From Ligula intestinalis (lineage: Eukaryota > Platyhelminthes > Cestoda > Diphyllobothriidea > Diphyllobothriidae), in the NCBI GenBank assembly GCA_036362985.1, contig JAYGXS010000001.1, positions 76,404,590 through 76,468,589 on the forward strand: DNA of 64,000 bases. Direction: 5' to 3'. The notes under the pieces were generated by a model that worked only from the letters and a program-made list of their open reading frames with translations, ran no database searches and was not told the DNA's origin. Made by a program: the position numbers and the translations under genes. Below, piece by piece: positions 35,201 through 42,900 of the stretch; position 1 is the first letter of the stretch; the number at the start of each line of letters is the position of its first letter.

Positions 35201-36947
35201 CATCAAGATTAAAGCGGAAAATCTACTAGCATGCATGTTAACCCTGTAAGTCTAGAACGATGACTCACACCGCACAATCATATGGTTGTCAAAAACCACC
35301 GACTAAGCCGACATAAGATTGTTAATTTCGCATTGTTCAAGGTCAATTTACCCCTGTTATTCCGAAGCTGGGTAACATAACTCACACTTCTACAAGCCGC
35401 CATTAATTAAAACTGATTCAAAAAACCAACCTGTGATTTTTCTAGTAAGCGTAGGTAGCGGACAAACGAGTTGTTGGTAGGTGAGTCGCAAATCAAACCT
35501 ATTTGACAATCAAGGACAATTTGCTGCTTAAATATGCGCATCCTCGCATGGCCTTCTTAACTAAACGTCTTATTATTTGTTTCAAGGATAATGACTTAGA
35601 GGACGAAAAACAGACCAGCCAAAATAAAGGAATAAAAACCAGCACGACCTCAAGGACAAAGGTTACCTGGGAGAAGGATTCAAGACCCGTTGCATATGTA
35701 ATACCAGCCTTCGAGACTTTCTACACTCAAATCAATTTCCCCATTAATAAAATTGAACTGCTGAATCAGATAAAAACTGGTATTGTCAAACCGTTTCGCA
35801 TTGACGTATGGCCAGCTGGTCACCAAGCAACAAACTATACGCACTGGTACAACTCTTCTGTCCCATATGAGGTGAGTAGGAGATGTGTAAATATTTGCCA
35901 TTTGTGGAGGCCTCATAACGTATTCCAAAGTCATAGTCTGACTTCTTTACTGTTGATAATTACCGTTATTGCAAATGGGTTGCTTTTGCACAGACCTTTT
36001 TACCGGACTAAATGAGCCATACTTAGGACAAGTTTATACACTTAAGGTAAATATAAAGTAAGTCAAAAGATTTCTTAGTTCTCAGACCGGAAAATGGTTA
36101 AAAGGGTTCATAATAGCAGCACTCATCATTGAACACTGGTCATGCAAATGATGTTCAGATAGCGTTGCATCCTTCTACAAACTGTTTTTCCTGAGAGAGC
36201 TTTTTTTTCTTCTGTCTGTTTATGGATCTGTGTAGGCGTGTTTTGGAAGACCTAGTTCACGGAGGTATGCAATGTACCTGACAAAATTATCGTAATACAA
36301 AAAGAAACTAAGAGCAAAAGTGATCAACTGGCTAAAAGAGCACCATTACGTTTTTCTACTAATTGCTTTAGTCTGTTATCGAACTAAATTTTCCAGGAGG
36401 CTCTTTATAAATCTATACATGATTTCAGGTAAAATGGGAAGCAGATTTCGAACCATATGTGGTCGTCAAAAAGACTGCCGCCAGATTTGACGCAAGGTTT
36501 TTGGGCTTCGGATGGAATAAAGTCGCCTATGCAATGCTTCTTGACGCTCTTGGCTATCGTTTTCTTGTATTACCAGAGGTCTTCGTCATTCATCTTCCAC
36601 ATTCCCCAAGTATGGATGTCTCACGATTTCGGAATTCACCCTTTTTCCGGTAGGTCGCAAACTGTTCTCAGGCTTTTATGAAAAATCAAGTTTACGAGTA
36701 AAATCCAAACATAAGTACTGAATTGATAACAATTTCTACAAAAAAGCTACTCCATTTTTCAAAGGATGTAAACCCCTTACAAATAATAACCATAAATGCC
36801 AGTTTTTACATCGATTCTTTTTCTTTTTCCTCGTGCAGGATGTGCTTAGAACGATTCAAAGTGGAATTCATCAAGGAACTGGCACACAATTACGGTGTCA
36901 GATCATTGAAGTATCTTCAGTTCAGACAGCGTCCAAATGGGTTATAA
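10837..36947 (+). CDS. LARGE1: LARGE-type bifunctional xylosyl- and glucuronyltransferase (15 exons)
   Basis: The joined exons give 893 residues. Vertebrate LARGE enzymes sit in the Golgi and extend O-mannosyl glycan on alpha-dystroglycan with alternating xylose and glucuronic acid (matriglycan). Order: a cytosolic tail of about 80 residues, a membrane anchor near 82-105, a GT8 xylosyltransferase domain near 173-500 and a GT49 glucuronyltransferase domain near 575-885. The GT8 DxD is D287-L-D289; GT49 has D666-F-D668. Phrases shared with vertebrate LARGE include [45 protein letters not shown]-like [16 protein letters not shown]-like IPAFET and WEADFEPYVVV. Coding joins: 10837-11280, 14164-14213, 14264-14519, 15704-15799, 19485-19568, 21569-21640, 21753-21884, 24168-24447, 24519-24625, 25261-25499, 26038-26200, 28913-29056, 35587-35871, 36429-36649, 36839-36947. 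Phases agree at every junction. Vertebrates have LARGE1 and LARGE2, and the paralog label is not resolved here. Exons 1, 2, 10 and the start of 13 are least certain. Confidence 0.93.
11281..14163 (+). other. LARGE-like intron 1
   Basis: The intron is AT-rich with no recognised mobile element or coding sequence. The acceptor is a good pyrimidine tract (TTTTTATTTTCCAG) at 14150-14163. Confidence 0.5.
14164..14213 (+). CDS. LARGE1: LARGE-like exon 2: stem region micro-exon (50 bp)
   Basis: Sixteen codons plus two bases (HFANDRRPTANSDDLA) lie between a strong TTTTCCAG acceptor and an AAG|GTAAGT donor. The entry phase fits exon 1 and the exit phase fits exon 3. It encodes polar linker between the anchor and the GT8 domain. 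Reading through the donor meets TAA, so a splice is required. Confidence 0.65.
14264..14519 (+). CDS. LARGE1: LARGE-like exon 3: N-terminal half of GT8 domain
   Basis: Encodes LHFGFVVGGSSAARQLHVLT and then THFHIICDQ and FYNIEPYL, corresponding to the start of the GT8 fold, where the nucleotide-sugar pocket is formed. It follows a 50-bp intron (14214-14263). An acceptor three bases later (14266) would keep frame and remove one residue. The donor is CTT|GTAAGT. Confidence 0.87.
15704..15799 (+). CDS. LARGE1: LARGE-like exon 4: GT8 domain, HYSGIYGL segment
   Basis: Thirty-two codons, [20 protein letters not shown] onward, match the vertebrate LARGE segment with WIP..[8 protein letters not shown]. 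The acceptor is TTTTCAG and the donor TGG|GTAGGT, phase 0. A stronger-looking GTGAGT four bases downstream would break the phase with exon 5. Confidence 0.93.
17290..17470 (-). repeat. PLE-C terminal repeat, left inverted arm
   Basis: Reverse complement of the right arm at 17885-18120, with scattered differences. On the minus strand it contains CTGACG...GTTCGAAAGCTCAG, a hairpin resembling a hammerhead with an imperfect core. Confidence 0.75.
17885..18120 (+). repeat. PLE-C terminal repeat, right inverted arm
   Basis: Contains CCCCTCACGACCTGATGA and GATAGCTCAGGATAATAAAC, mirrored in the left arm. The short open frame at 17956-18147 lies in this repeat and matches a frame on the minus strand at about 39740-39860, which reflects repeat homology and not a gene. 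Confidence 0.75.
19485..19568 (+). CDS. LARGE1: LARGE-like exon 5: GT8 catalytic DxD
   Basis: Twenty-eight codons beginning IIFLDLDIVIT carry the Mn2+-binding DxD (D287, D289) of the xylosyltransferase domain. The acceptor AAATAG and donor GAG|GTAAAT give phase 0 at both ends. About 100 bases after the donor the PLE-B copy begins. Confidence 0.93.
19675..21115 (+). mobile_element. PLE-B copy, RT to GIY-YIG, decayed (LARGE-like intron 5)
   Basis: A 5'-truncated element lies on the same strand as the host gene. The reverse transcriptase is recognisable from AETINYLCDVIRD onward, through CYRQIDGVPMGSPNGPFFAN and YGRYVDG. The second catalytic aspartate of the usual YVDD is glycine. A frameshift near 20000-20030 and a stop near 20080 (LLxRQEDGS) break the frame. 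It then continues to LLRLEGKDRLPL and an intact GIY-YIG region (CGAGYIGRTTRRLEKRVREH), ending with a stop at 20870. About 240 bases of 3' UTR end in a hammerhead-like motif. It cannot make active reverse transcriptase. Confidence 0.88.
21074..21110 (+). ncRNA. Candidate hammerhead ribozyme at PLE-B 3' end
   Basis: CTGATGA (21077-21083), nine bases, GAAA, then AAC/GTT as a short helix III, T at the cleavage position, and GGT/GCC as helix I. Helix II is only AG/CT. The arrangement matches the very short helix III known for PLE hammerheads. The fold is weak. Confidence 0.4.
21569..21640 (+). CDS. LARGE1: LARGE-like exon 6: ENQSDWYL segment
   Basis: Twenty-four codons, [18 protein letters not shown] and on to RWPAV, match the [16 protein letters not shown] region of vertebrate LARGE. 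The acceptor is TTTAG and the donor GTT|GTAAGT. Confidence 0.93.
21753..21884 (+). CDS. LARGE1: LARGE-like exon 7: GFNTGV segment
   Basis: Forty-four codons starting DRGFNTGVALMDIRKMR and ending TALADQ match vertebrate GRGFNTGV...TSLADQ. It is preceded by a 112-bp intron. The donor is CAG|GTGAGT. Confidence 0.94.
22620..23015. other. GC-richer block in LARGE-like intron 7, probable old repeat
   Basis: Compositionally distinct patch (for example GGCGACTACGGCCGCGCCTG) within an AT-rich intron. A 70-codon frame at 22803-23015 has no recognised motif. It is probably a remnant of an interspersed repeat, family unknown. Confidence 0.3.
24168..24447 (+). CDS. LARGE1: LARGE-like exon 8: end of GT8 domain
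   Basis: Begins DIVNAALFY directly after LADQ, as in vertebrate LADQDIFNA, and continues to LPCKWNVQLAD and ILHWNKPIKLAD. The latter supplies the HWN.P.KL motif near the active site. An insert rich in polar residues separates the two motifs compared with vertebrates. Exit phase is 1. Confidence 0.94.
24519..24625 (+). CDS. LARGE1: LARGE-like exon 9: YDGNLFR segment
   Basis: RKFRTYFEKLQTFFAGYDGN and LFRKK correspond to vertebrate [24 protein letters not shown], the link from GT8 to GT49. It follows a 71-bp intron and ends CGT|GTAAGT in phase 0. Confidence 0.92.
25261..25499 (+). CDS. LARGE1: LARGE-like exon 10: linker into GT49 domain
   Basis: The 3' end (SDITLVSQLTIDR) matches vertebrate TDVTLVAQLSMDR at the start of the GT49 domain. 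The upstream part is divergent linker. The acceptor TTCCATTCCAG at 25250-25260 was chosen because it gives the right phase; the frame stays open upstream to at least 25171, so the 5' border is tentative. The donor is GACAG|GTAAAC. Confidence 0.8.
26038..26200 (+). CDS. LARGE1: LARGE-like exon 11: [10 protein letters not shown] segment
   Basis: [20 protein letters not shown] onward to HLMFKEG matches vertebrate [20 protein letters not shown]...YKEG. The acceptor is ATTACAG and the donor GGT|GTAAGT. Confidence 0.94.
26926..26969 (-). ncRNA. Candidate hammerhead ribozyme, left end of palindrome
   Basis: On the minus strand: CTGATGA (plus 26958-26964), nine bases with a two-pair helix II, then GAAA (plus 26945-26948), and CTC|GCC at the cleavage site. 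Helix I is GGC/GCC. Helix III pairs AGTA with TCCT, with one mismatch. Core residues are all present. Confidence 0.5.
27489..27532 (+). ncRNA. Candidate hammerhead ribozyme, right end of palindrome
   Basis: CTGATGA at 27494-27500, GAAA at 27510-27513, helix III AGTA/TGCT and cleavage after C27527. Helix I has lost pairing compared with the left end (CGAC instead of CGGC). The mirror position and intact core support common origin with the left motif. Confidence 0.45.
27583..28280 (-). mobile_element. PLE-D GIY-YIG fragment, decayed (LARGE-like intron 11)
   Basis: Read on the minus strand from about 28260: RPNETIRRRLMQPKDRLPFT, then after a frame change a degraded GIY-YIG start (NCNNVGVVGR), then LRKHESAVRRLGQNSQLAAH and GHTFDCQGVTILRRSNSKMD. 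Two stops and a frameshift follow, then NSINRHFDLHTAFKV in the frame ending at 27580-27583. This is a C-terminal PLE endonuclease of a family distinct from A, B and C. No reverse transcriptase half remains. The 131-codon frame here is the tail of this element and not a host gene. Confidence 0.75.
28913..29056 (+). CDS. LARGE1: LARGE-like exon 12: GT49 catalytic DxD
   Basis: Forty-eight codons start KFYPINALRNIAMEY and carry VFLVDFDFIP, where D666 and D668 correspond to the DID of vertebrate LARGE (LSDIDFLP). This is the Mn2+ site of the glucuronyltransferase. The acceptor is TCCTTTTAG and the donor AAG|GTAATT. Confidence 0.94.
29057..35586 (+). other. LARGE-like intron 12 (6.5 kb)
   Basis: The largest intron. 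It is mostly AT-rich with nothing recognised. A GC-richer block at about 31550-32420 has long-ish frames (31565-31885 and 31930-32256) without known motifs, probably a repeat remnant. A 66-codon frame at 35049-35249 ends near a CCCT|GTAAGT sequence that resembles a donor, but it has no match to LARGE. Confidence 0.5.
35587..35871 (+). CDS. LARGE1: LARGE-like exon 13: IPAFET segment with polar insert
   Basis: YVIPAFETFYTQINFP and HWYNSSVPYE match vertebrate MIVPAFETLRYRLSFP and KWRTATTPYR. About 40 polar residues precede this match and have no vertebrate counterpart. The acceptor TTTGTTTCAAG at 35586 was chosen by tract and phase, and a later acceptor is possible. The donor is GAG|GTGAGT. Confidence 0.88.
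36429..36649 (+). CDS. LARGE1: LARGE-like exon 14: WEADFEPYVVV segment
   Basis: VKWEADFEPYVVVKK, FLGFGWNKVAY and VIHLPHSPSMDVSRFR match the most conserved part of the vertebrate GT49 domain (EWEADFEPYVVV, FVGFGWNKVAH, MIHMPHAPSFDITKFR). The acceptor is GATTTCAG and the donor CG|GTAGGT. Confidence 0.95.
36839..36947 (+). CDS. LARGE1: LARGE-like exon 15: C terminus
   Basis: RMCLERFKVEFIKELAHNYG and the following SLKYLQF match vertebrate [20 protein letters not shown]...ALKYL. The frame ends in TAA at 36945-36947. The acceptor TCTTTTTCCTCGTGCAG has a long pyrimidine tract. Confidence 0.94.
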
Positions 36948-36969
36948 ACTATAAACGAAGACAATTTTC

Positions 36970-36975
36970 AATAAA
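36970..36975 (+). terminator. Possible polyadenylation signal of the LARGE-like gene
   Basis: An AATAAA lies 23 bases after the stop codon. The resulting 3' UTR would be very short. In AT-rich DNA such hexamers are common, so this is only a candidate. Confidence 0.35.
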
Positions 36976-36989
36976 AAACGAATATGGAC

Positions 36990-39690
36990 TATTTTACATT
37001 TTACGATTATGTGATACTGAAATGCCTTTTCCGGACTTTTCGAATGCCTAAATTGGTGCATTTATGATAGTCGTACTATAATTGATTTTGATCCTATAAT
37101 GCCATGCCTTCATTCAAAAATATGCGTGTCTGTCTATTTTTTCGATGTCGTGATAATGTCATTAATCTTTCCGACTTATCCGATGGGCACATTAAAGCCT
37201 AAACATGTGATTGCTGCTCTTAATAACCTATAAAATATTGCATGCGGCTTCCTTGCGTTAGAAGACTCGAGAAGACACTAAAGAAGCTGTCAGGACTGCG
37301 TGTGGTTCGCTTGGTCGTAAATTAAGACCAGACTGGAAAAAAAATTAATGGACACAATCAAAATAATGACGCAACAAAAATCATTTTCACAGCACAGAAT
37401 CATATAAAGGCCTGCGCAACAAGTAACCAATTTAAAAATGCTGTCCAACAAGTTTAACTCTGACAAAGGTCATGACACACTAACTACGTTTTGTCGATAT
37501 CGTTTAAAATAGAAACAATTATTTAGGTGAGTTTTTGGGAATTATATGCATGAAACATCATCTCTGTTGATATGGGCTAGTCTGCCGATTTTTTTGGAGA
37601 GTGTGTCAATCCATCTACCAAATGTGCATTTTAAAACCCCATCTCTTACATGATGCTATTACACATATGTATTTTTGAATATGTATTTCCAATCATTCTT
37701 TCTTAAAACGTCCTTATATTTCGTCTTGCCTAAATTCACAGGAAATTATGTATTTTTAACCTCTAACACTCGATTAGACAATGTATTTCATCTTTAAAAG
37801 TCTTTACAAACATTTGAGTTGTTTAAAATGCAACTTTATTCCACACTGAAACCGAAAGTAGTCAGTTTTTATCAAAATGTTTTTTGTGCAAAAGTCTTAC
37901 GACAAATTTTAACTGATCCTTCACTATTTTCAACGAAAATTACATTTTTTACTTATTCTCCTCTCAGTGAGGCATTTCCGCGCATAACGAAGGAAAAATT
38001 TCAAGTGAAAGATCGAAATCTGACACACTCTTAAGCCAGTACAAGGGCTGATACGTCAGGGCTTGGGTGTTGTCATTCAATGAGGTAACATGGTCCTCTA
38101 CGAGACTGAGGGAGCCGCATCAGTGGCTTTAAGTGTCATCCTTTTAGCGCTGATCATGATGTAATGTAGCAATTTTTTACTTTTCCTGTGTCTTCTGCAA
38201 CTATTGTATCATTGATGAAACAGTAATTACGTGCTGCGCCTGTGCACCCCTGCAGGTGTGCGTATGCTCACCAAGACCTAGCCGGGCGGTCTTTACACGC
38301 GCACGCTCAACAAGCCTGCTTTGTCTTGCGTCTGCTGGCGTCTGCGCTTTTTGTAGAAGAGGCACGGTCGTCGTGCAAAAATCCACTTTCAAACATACAA
38401 TGGGCGCGTTTACATTCAAATGCGGAAAATGGGCGCTCGCTCCGGGCAATTTTTCGCAGCCATTGTTTTGAAGGGGGATACAGTTGCTTGTGTCAGTGCG
38501 TAATGCCAGTGATACTAGAAGTGGGCAGAATTCTCCGCATCTGTCTTGTCATATACACCTACCACAAATCCATGCACATCGCTTCGCGATCTGATTTTTC
38601 GTCTTGCCTGCCGTTTAGTTCTGCTCCAGAGTAACTACCGAGTAGATGCGTCGCAAAGTGAGTTATCATGTGTCAAATCGCCGTGCAGAATGTAAGGATT
38701 TGGAGTGCTTTTCGGTGATCTGGAGCCTATGAGACGTAGTGGCATGTTTATTTTCGTTTGTAAATTATATTTGAACAAAGAAACGAAACGCTAAGTTAAG
38801 AAAACATGGAAGCGTTATAAATTTGGCAGAGCCTACATTGGAACTGAAGTGTAATGCAAAAAGGAAAATCTTGCTTTCTACGGCATACAGAGGAGAGAGT
38901 ATCTGTGACATTTTCTCAAATTATGCTGCAGTTCTTACTATATTGTTATCTGCTTACAGTTTTTGCAATTACATCGAACATATGTAATGCAGGGAAGGAG
39001 TTCAAAGGGTAATATCTGTAAATTGGGGCATGTAAGCGTTGATTTGTTCCCAAATTATGAGACCAAACATGGGTCTCATTCACAATTCCGTCAATGGGAC
39101 TCACGGCTTCATGGTTGCATAAACCTTCCTCCGAAACAATGAGTTTACTCCCCTCTTAAGTGAGAGGAAAAGATTTCAAAACACCCCAAGTCACATTTCC
39201 ATAAACACATAGACCTTAAAAAGAAGGGATCAGTGCAATATTCGGAGTCGCTTTTCGAACGGAAATTAAGGGCTGTTTTCATGTAAGAAAAAATCGTTAT
39301 TTTGTAAGGGTGTGACGGCGCGGTGACTGCTGCCAGCCCATTCCCACCAAAGAAGAACTAAACACCATCTGAAAACCCTCAAAACTTTGAAGTTCATGCG
39401 AGCGTCAATCCTCGGATTCATGTGCTGCAAAAAACAGGTTATCAACCAGGCTAGCATGTGGTACAAGGATAAAGTGAGCCGCGACAGCATTAAGGTTCTT
39501 TGTACGAGCGGTAGATTCGTTCTAGGTGAATTTATCTAGGGCCAGTGACGGCAAGATGAACAGTTTTCAGTCCAGTAATATAAAAGGTTCGAAAAAACCT
39601 ACGCACTGAAATATAGATAAGCAGGAGTCGAAAACCTCTTCTGAGCCCTTCTTTATAGTACTTCCTTTGTCCGAAAACGACATCCGCTAA
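36990..39690. other. Intergenic region downstream of the LARGE-like gene
   Basis: AT-rich, no gene recognised. A GC-richer block at about 38190-38640 contains overlapping frames in several phases (largest 38242-38634) and looks like a repeat remnant. Confidence 0.4.
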
Positions 39691-39699
39691 AGGGCAGTC

Positions 39700-39955
39700 G
39701 TCTATTCAAGTCAGCATGGTATTCATCGAACACTGGCCAGAAATTTATGTGTAAAGAAGAAGGCTGGTCGTGCACTGGATCTGTTTGTTTATTGTTCTGA
39801 GCTTTCAGAATCGTACAGGAGTTCGTTGACAGAGATAGCAGCAGCAAAAAGGAAGAGCAATAGTACGAAGTGTACACCAACCAATGACGCACTTCACTGT
39901 TATCTCTGACGCTGAACTCCTGTACGAGTTTGAAAGCTCAGAAAAATTTTCCTGG
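39700..39955. repeat. Compact palindrome of the PLE-C terminal repeat
   Basis: The left part (39700-39845, minus orientation) matches the PLE-C terminal repeat at 17290-17470. The right part (39896-39948) returns in the opposite direction (CTCTGACGCTGAACTCCTGT), leaving a centre of roughly 50 bases and no coding sequence. On the right arm GAACTC pairs with GAGTTT just before GAAA, a clean helix II after an imperfect CTGACG core. It is a non-coding, solo version of the structure at 17.3-18.1 kb. Confidence 0.7.
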
Positions 39956-39959
39956 AATC

Positions 39960-42900
39960 TCCTGGAATCCAAACCTTTACATTTATTGGAGAATAGTTGT
40001 GGTCCTACCAGTTCATGGAAACTTTAAACTTTTCACTGTTAAAAACCAGCAAAATCGGTAAATCTGTTTGCTTCATCTGAAATGTTCTTTGTCCTCAATA
40101 TCACTTCCACTGAGCAATTTCCTTCGCATGCCCCCCTCTCGCCTCCCGAACGCGCGAACATCGTTCATAGTATCCTTGTGTCTAAACCTACAGTACGGCA
40201 AGCACCTCCGGCACAAATATTTTGGATGACAGCTGGCCATTTCTAACAAACTGAAAAGCTTCAAGAAAATTAACTAACCTGCCTATGCTGTACCACAAAT
40301 ACTACAGCTAAGCTTGACCCTTAACCTATGGTAAGCACAACCTTTTCGCAACACGGATTTGAAGAAAGTTGGTCATAAAGGCTTCAGCAAAAAACTCATG
40401 GCTAATTGAGTTAGAGTGCTAGATTTCCATTCAAAAGGTCACAGACTCGTACCTCGGGTACTGCACCACTTAGACTTAATAATGGCTGGCTGATGTTGAA
40501 CAATAAACCCAAATGATCAATTTCATTTCCTCTTCTCTTTTTCGGTAATTTTGATCTGCTAGACAATTAACAAGTGAGCTGCGTTACCGATATGGATAGG
40601 AGAGGTGTAAAGAGCCATTATTTGTTTACCTGTCGTCGTCAGCCGTTCGTATCGTATCTTCATGACAAATCGTTGAATGTCATGCTTCCATGATCTTATA
40701 ACACGCTTTATCAACCCTACAAGAGATTTCCAAAAATTATACAATCAGCACCTAAAAAACCAAAATATTCTCCTCCTGTCCATTTAAAAGCAGAACAAAG
40801 GTACGGGGTGTCGATCATTCAAGAACGGAAAATGGTACACTTGGGATTGGATTTTGCACTAAAATCCAGAGTATACATGGATGCTTGACACACATCAGCT
40901 TTAATAAAGTTTTAAATTACAGACTCCTTAGACTAAAGAACCGCCCATTCACACTGAGGATGGTTAAGAGAACAGAAGGTTGTTCCTAGTAAATCCGGGA
41001 CAAAAAATACGTGTGATTTTTCTAAGACCGATTATAACGGCCGATAGGGTAAAAATTACTCGATACATTATGAAGGTTTCTTTTAAGATCGACAGATGCT
41101 TTTTTTAAAGTCCAAACTTTAAAGGTGTAATTTGCTACCAACGAAGTACAAAAAGAATATTTTGAGTATGTCCTTTGTAAAATATATTTGAATTGATTAC
41201 AACATTAAAAATAAAGGAGGTCAGTGCATACTACTGAAGTACCATTTTGACGGAGTATGTTTTCTGCAGACGGTCAGAAAGAAAATTTCAAAATCGGGCG
41301 TACTGACTTGACTCAAATATCTTAAACTTAGTCTGTATGACAACCACTATTACAATCATAATTAAGGAATTTGTTTCAATCGATAACACATTTCAGGTAT
41401 ACATTTCATGAGGTAGTTAATCTACTTTCATGCAAACTACCGCGTTACTTTATCAGCGATTTTAGATGTGTATGTATGGAGAAAATTTAGAAAAGGGAGA
41501 AGATGCTTCCGTTTGCAAATGTTAAAGTGCACTCAAAGAAAACGGACCTGGAGGAAAGAGAGTAAAAACAAATTTTAAAACGTACATCAAAGAGAGTGAC
41601 TATAAATGTTGTGTAAAAGTCGGGAATATTTAACAAAGCAATAATGGCATTTATTTGAGCTCTGGCCTGCGTGCCAGCGGGTTTCTCATGCCATATCACA
41701 GAATTTCATAGTGTTTCTTAGAGAATATTCAAAGACTGCCCTATTATCTCACCACCGCGAGATTGCCTGTCTACGATGCTCTTGCAATGGTTGGATGAGA
41801 TTTTAATCTCTCGTCAATTTCAGCTAAAAACATCAACAAGCAACCAGATTCTCCGAGGATTCTACACTGATTTGGAGGTCTTTACATTGCACCAGGAACT
41901 CGGCTGAGCATTCACTACTGTGCTGACATTATCACTCTGCCAACGTAAAACTACTACACTCACAGGAAGTTGTGCCTAGACGAAAGGGTTGTTGCCTAAA
42001 TTAGATCTTGAACCTGTGCTATGATGGCTGCCTGAACAGGAGATAACATGCCTTCCTTGGACACAGATATAAGTGCGTCCCATACTACAAGTTGCCTTGC
42101 GCTCAATTTCACGAGGGATATGCATTGGCGTTTTTAACGTAAAGCCCAAACATGATCACAACGATGAAAGAGAAACGCTAACTCTAACAATTATTACTCT
42201 AATTCTAACCCTAACGCTAACTAAAGATAGTAATCTGCCTAACCATAACCGCAAAAGTTGCCCAAACTCCAAATTCCCTCCATTGTAGTGTAAAAACACC
42301 TGTCGTGGCAGCATCCTTGCGTAGAGCAATACGTTTCCAGTGTTTTAAAAGTCACTCTATATCAAGATGTCCAAAATAGCAATAGCTTCTATTTAAATGC
42401 TCTAAAAAGGAAGCCCAAGTCAAACTCTAGACTTAATCCTAATTCCAGGATTAACCATTACGCTAATCTCTCTGAAAATTAGCTTAAGGCCGCGGGTTCT
42501 TATTCCCGTGTAATACTGAATACCAATGCTAGCTTTAAAGGTGTGATCAGATTAAAATAGACAAGTAAAGTAGTCTACGTCAAGAATACATTTGTATGTT
42601 ATTTAATATAAAAAGAAAACAATAGGGTGAGGCCCTGGACTGGCCTTCAGGTATAATCAGGAATGCCAACCGTATGCAAATGCAATCCTTTTCAAAAAAC
42701 CGCGTTGCCCTTTTGAAAAGCAGTGCACACAATGCAGGTCGAGAAGAAAGTATATAAAGCGTCTTTGAATGGATGTTATCGTTCTATCTACCGTAAAAAT
42801 CCGCTAACTTTCTAATGTCTCTGAAGGATAGTGTCACGCAATGGACACCGCCCACATCTATACGCAAACCAGCAGCAAATTTCACACCAAGATAGAATTA

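Noticed and set aside
38242..38634. 130-codon frame in a GC-rich block
   Set aside because: Three overlapping frames on both strands with low-complexity composition point to base composition and not coding.
42200..42225. Telomere-like CTAACCCTAACGCTAAC, with weaker runs near 43805-43850 and 4625-4650
   Set aside because: Too short and degenerate to be an interstitial telomere; consistent with simple-sequence drift.
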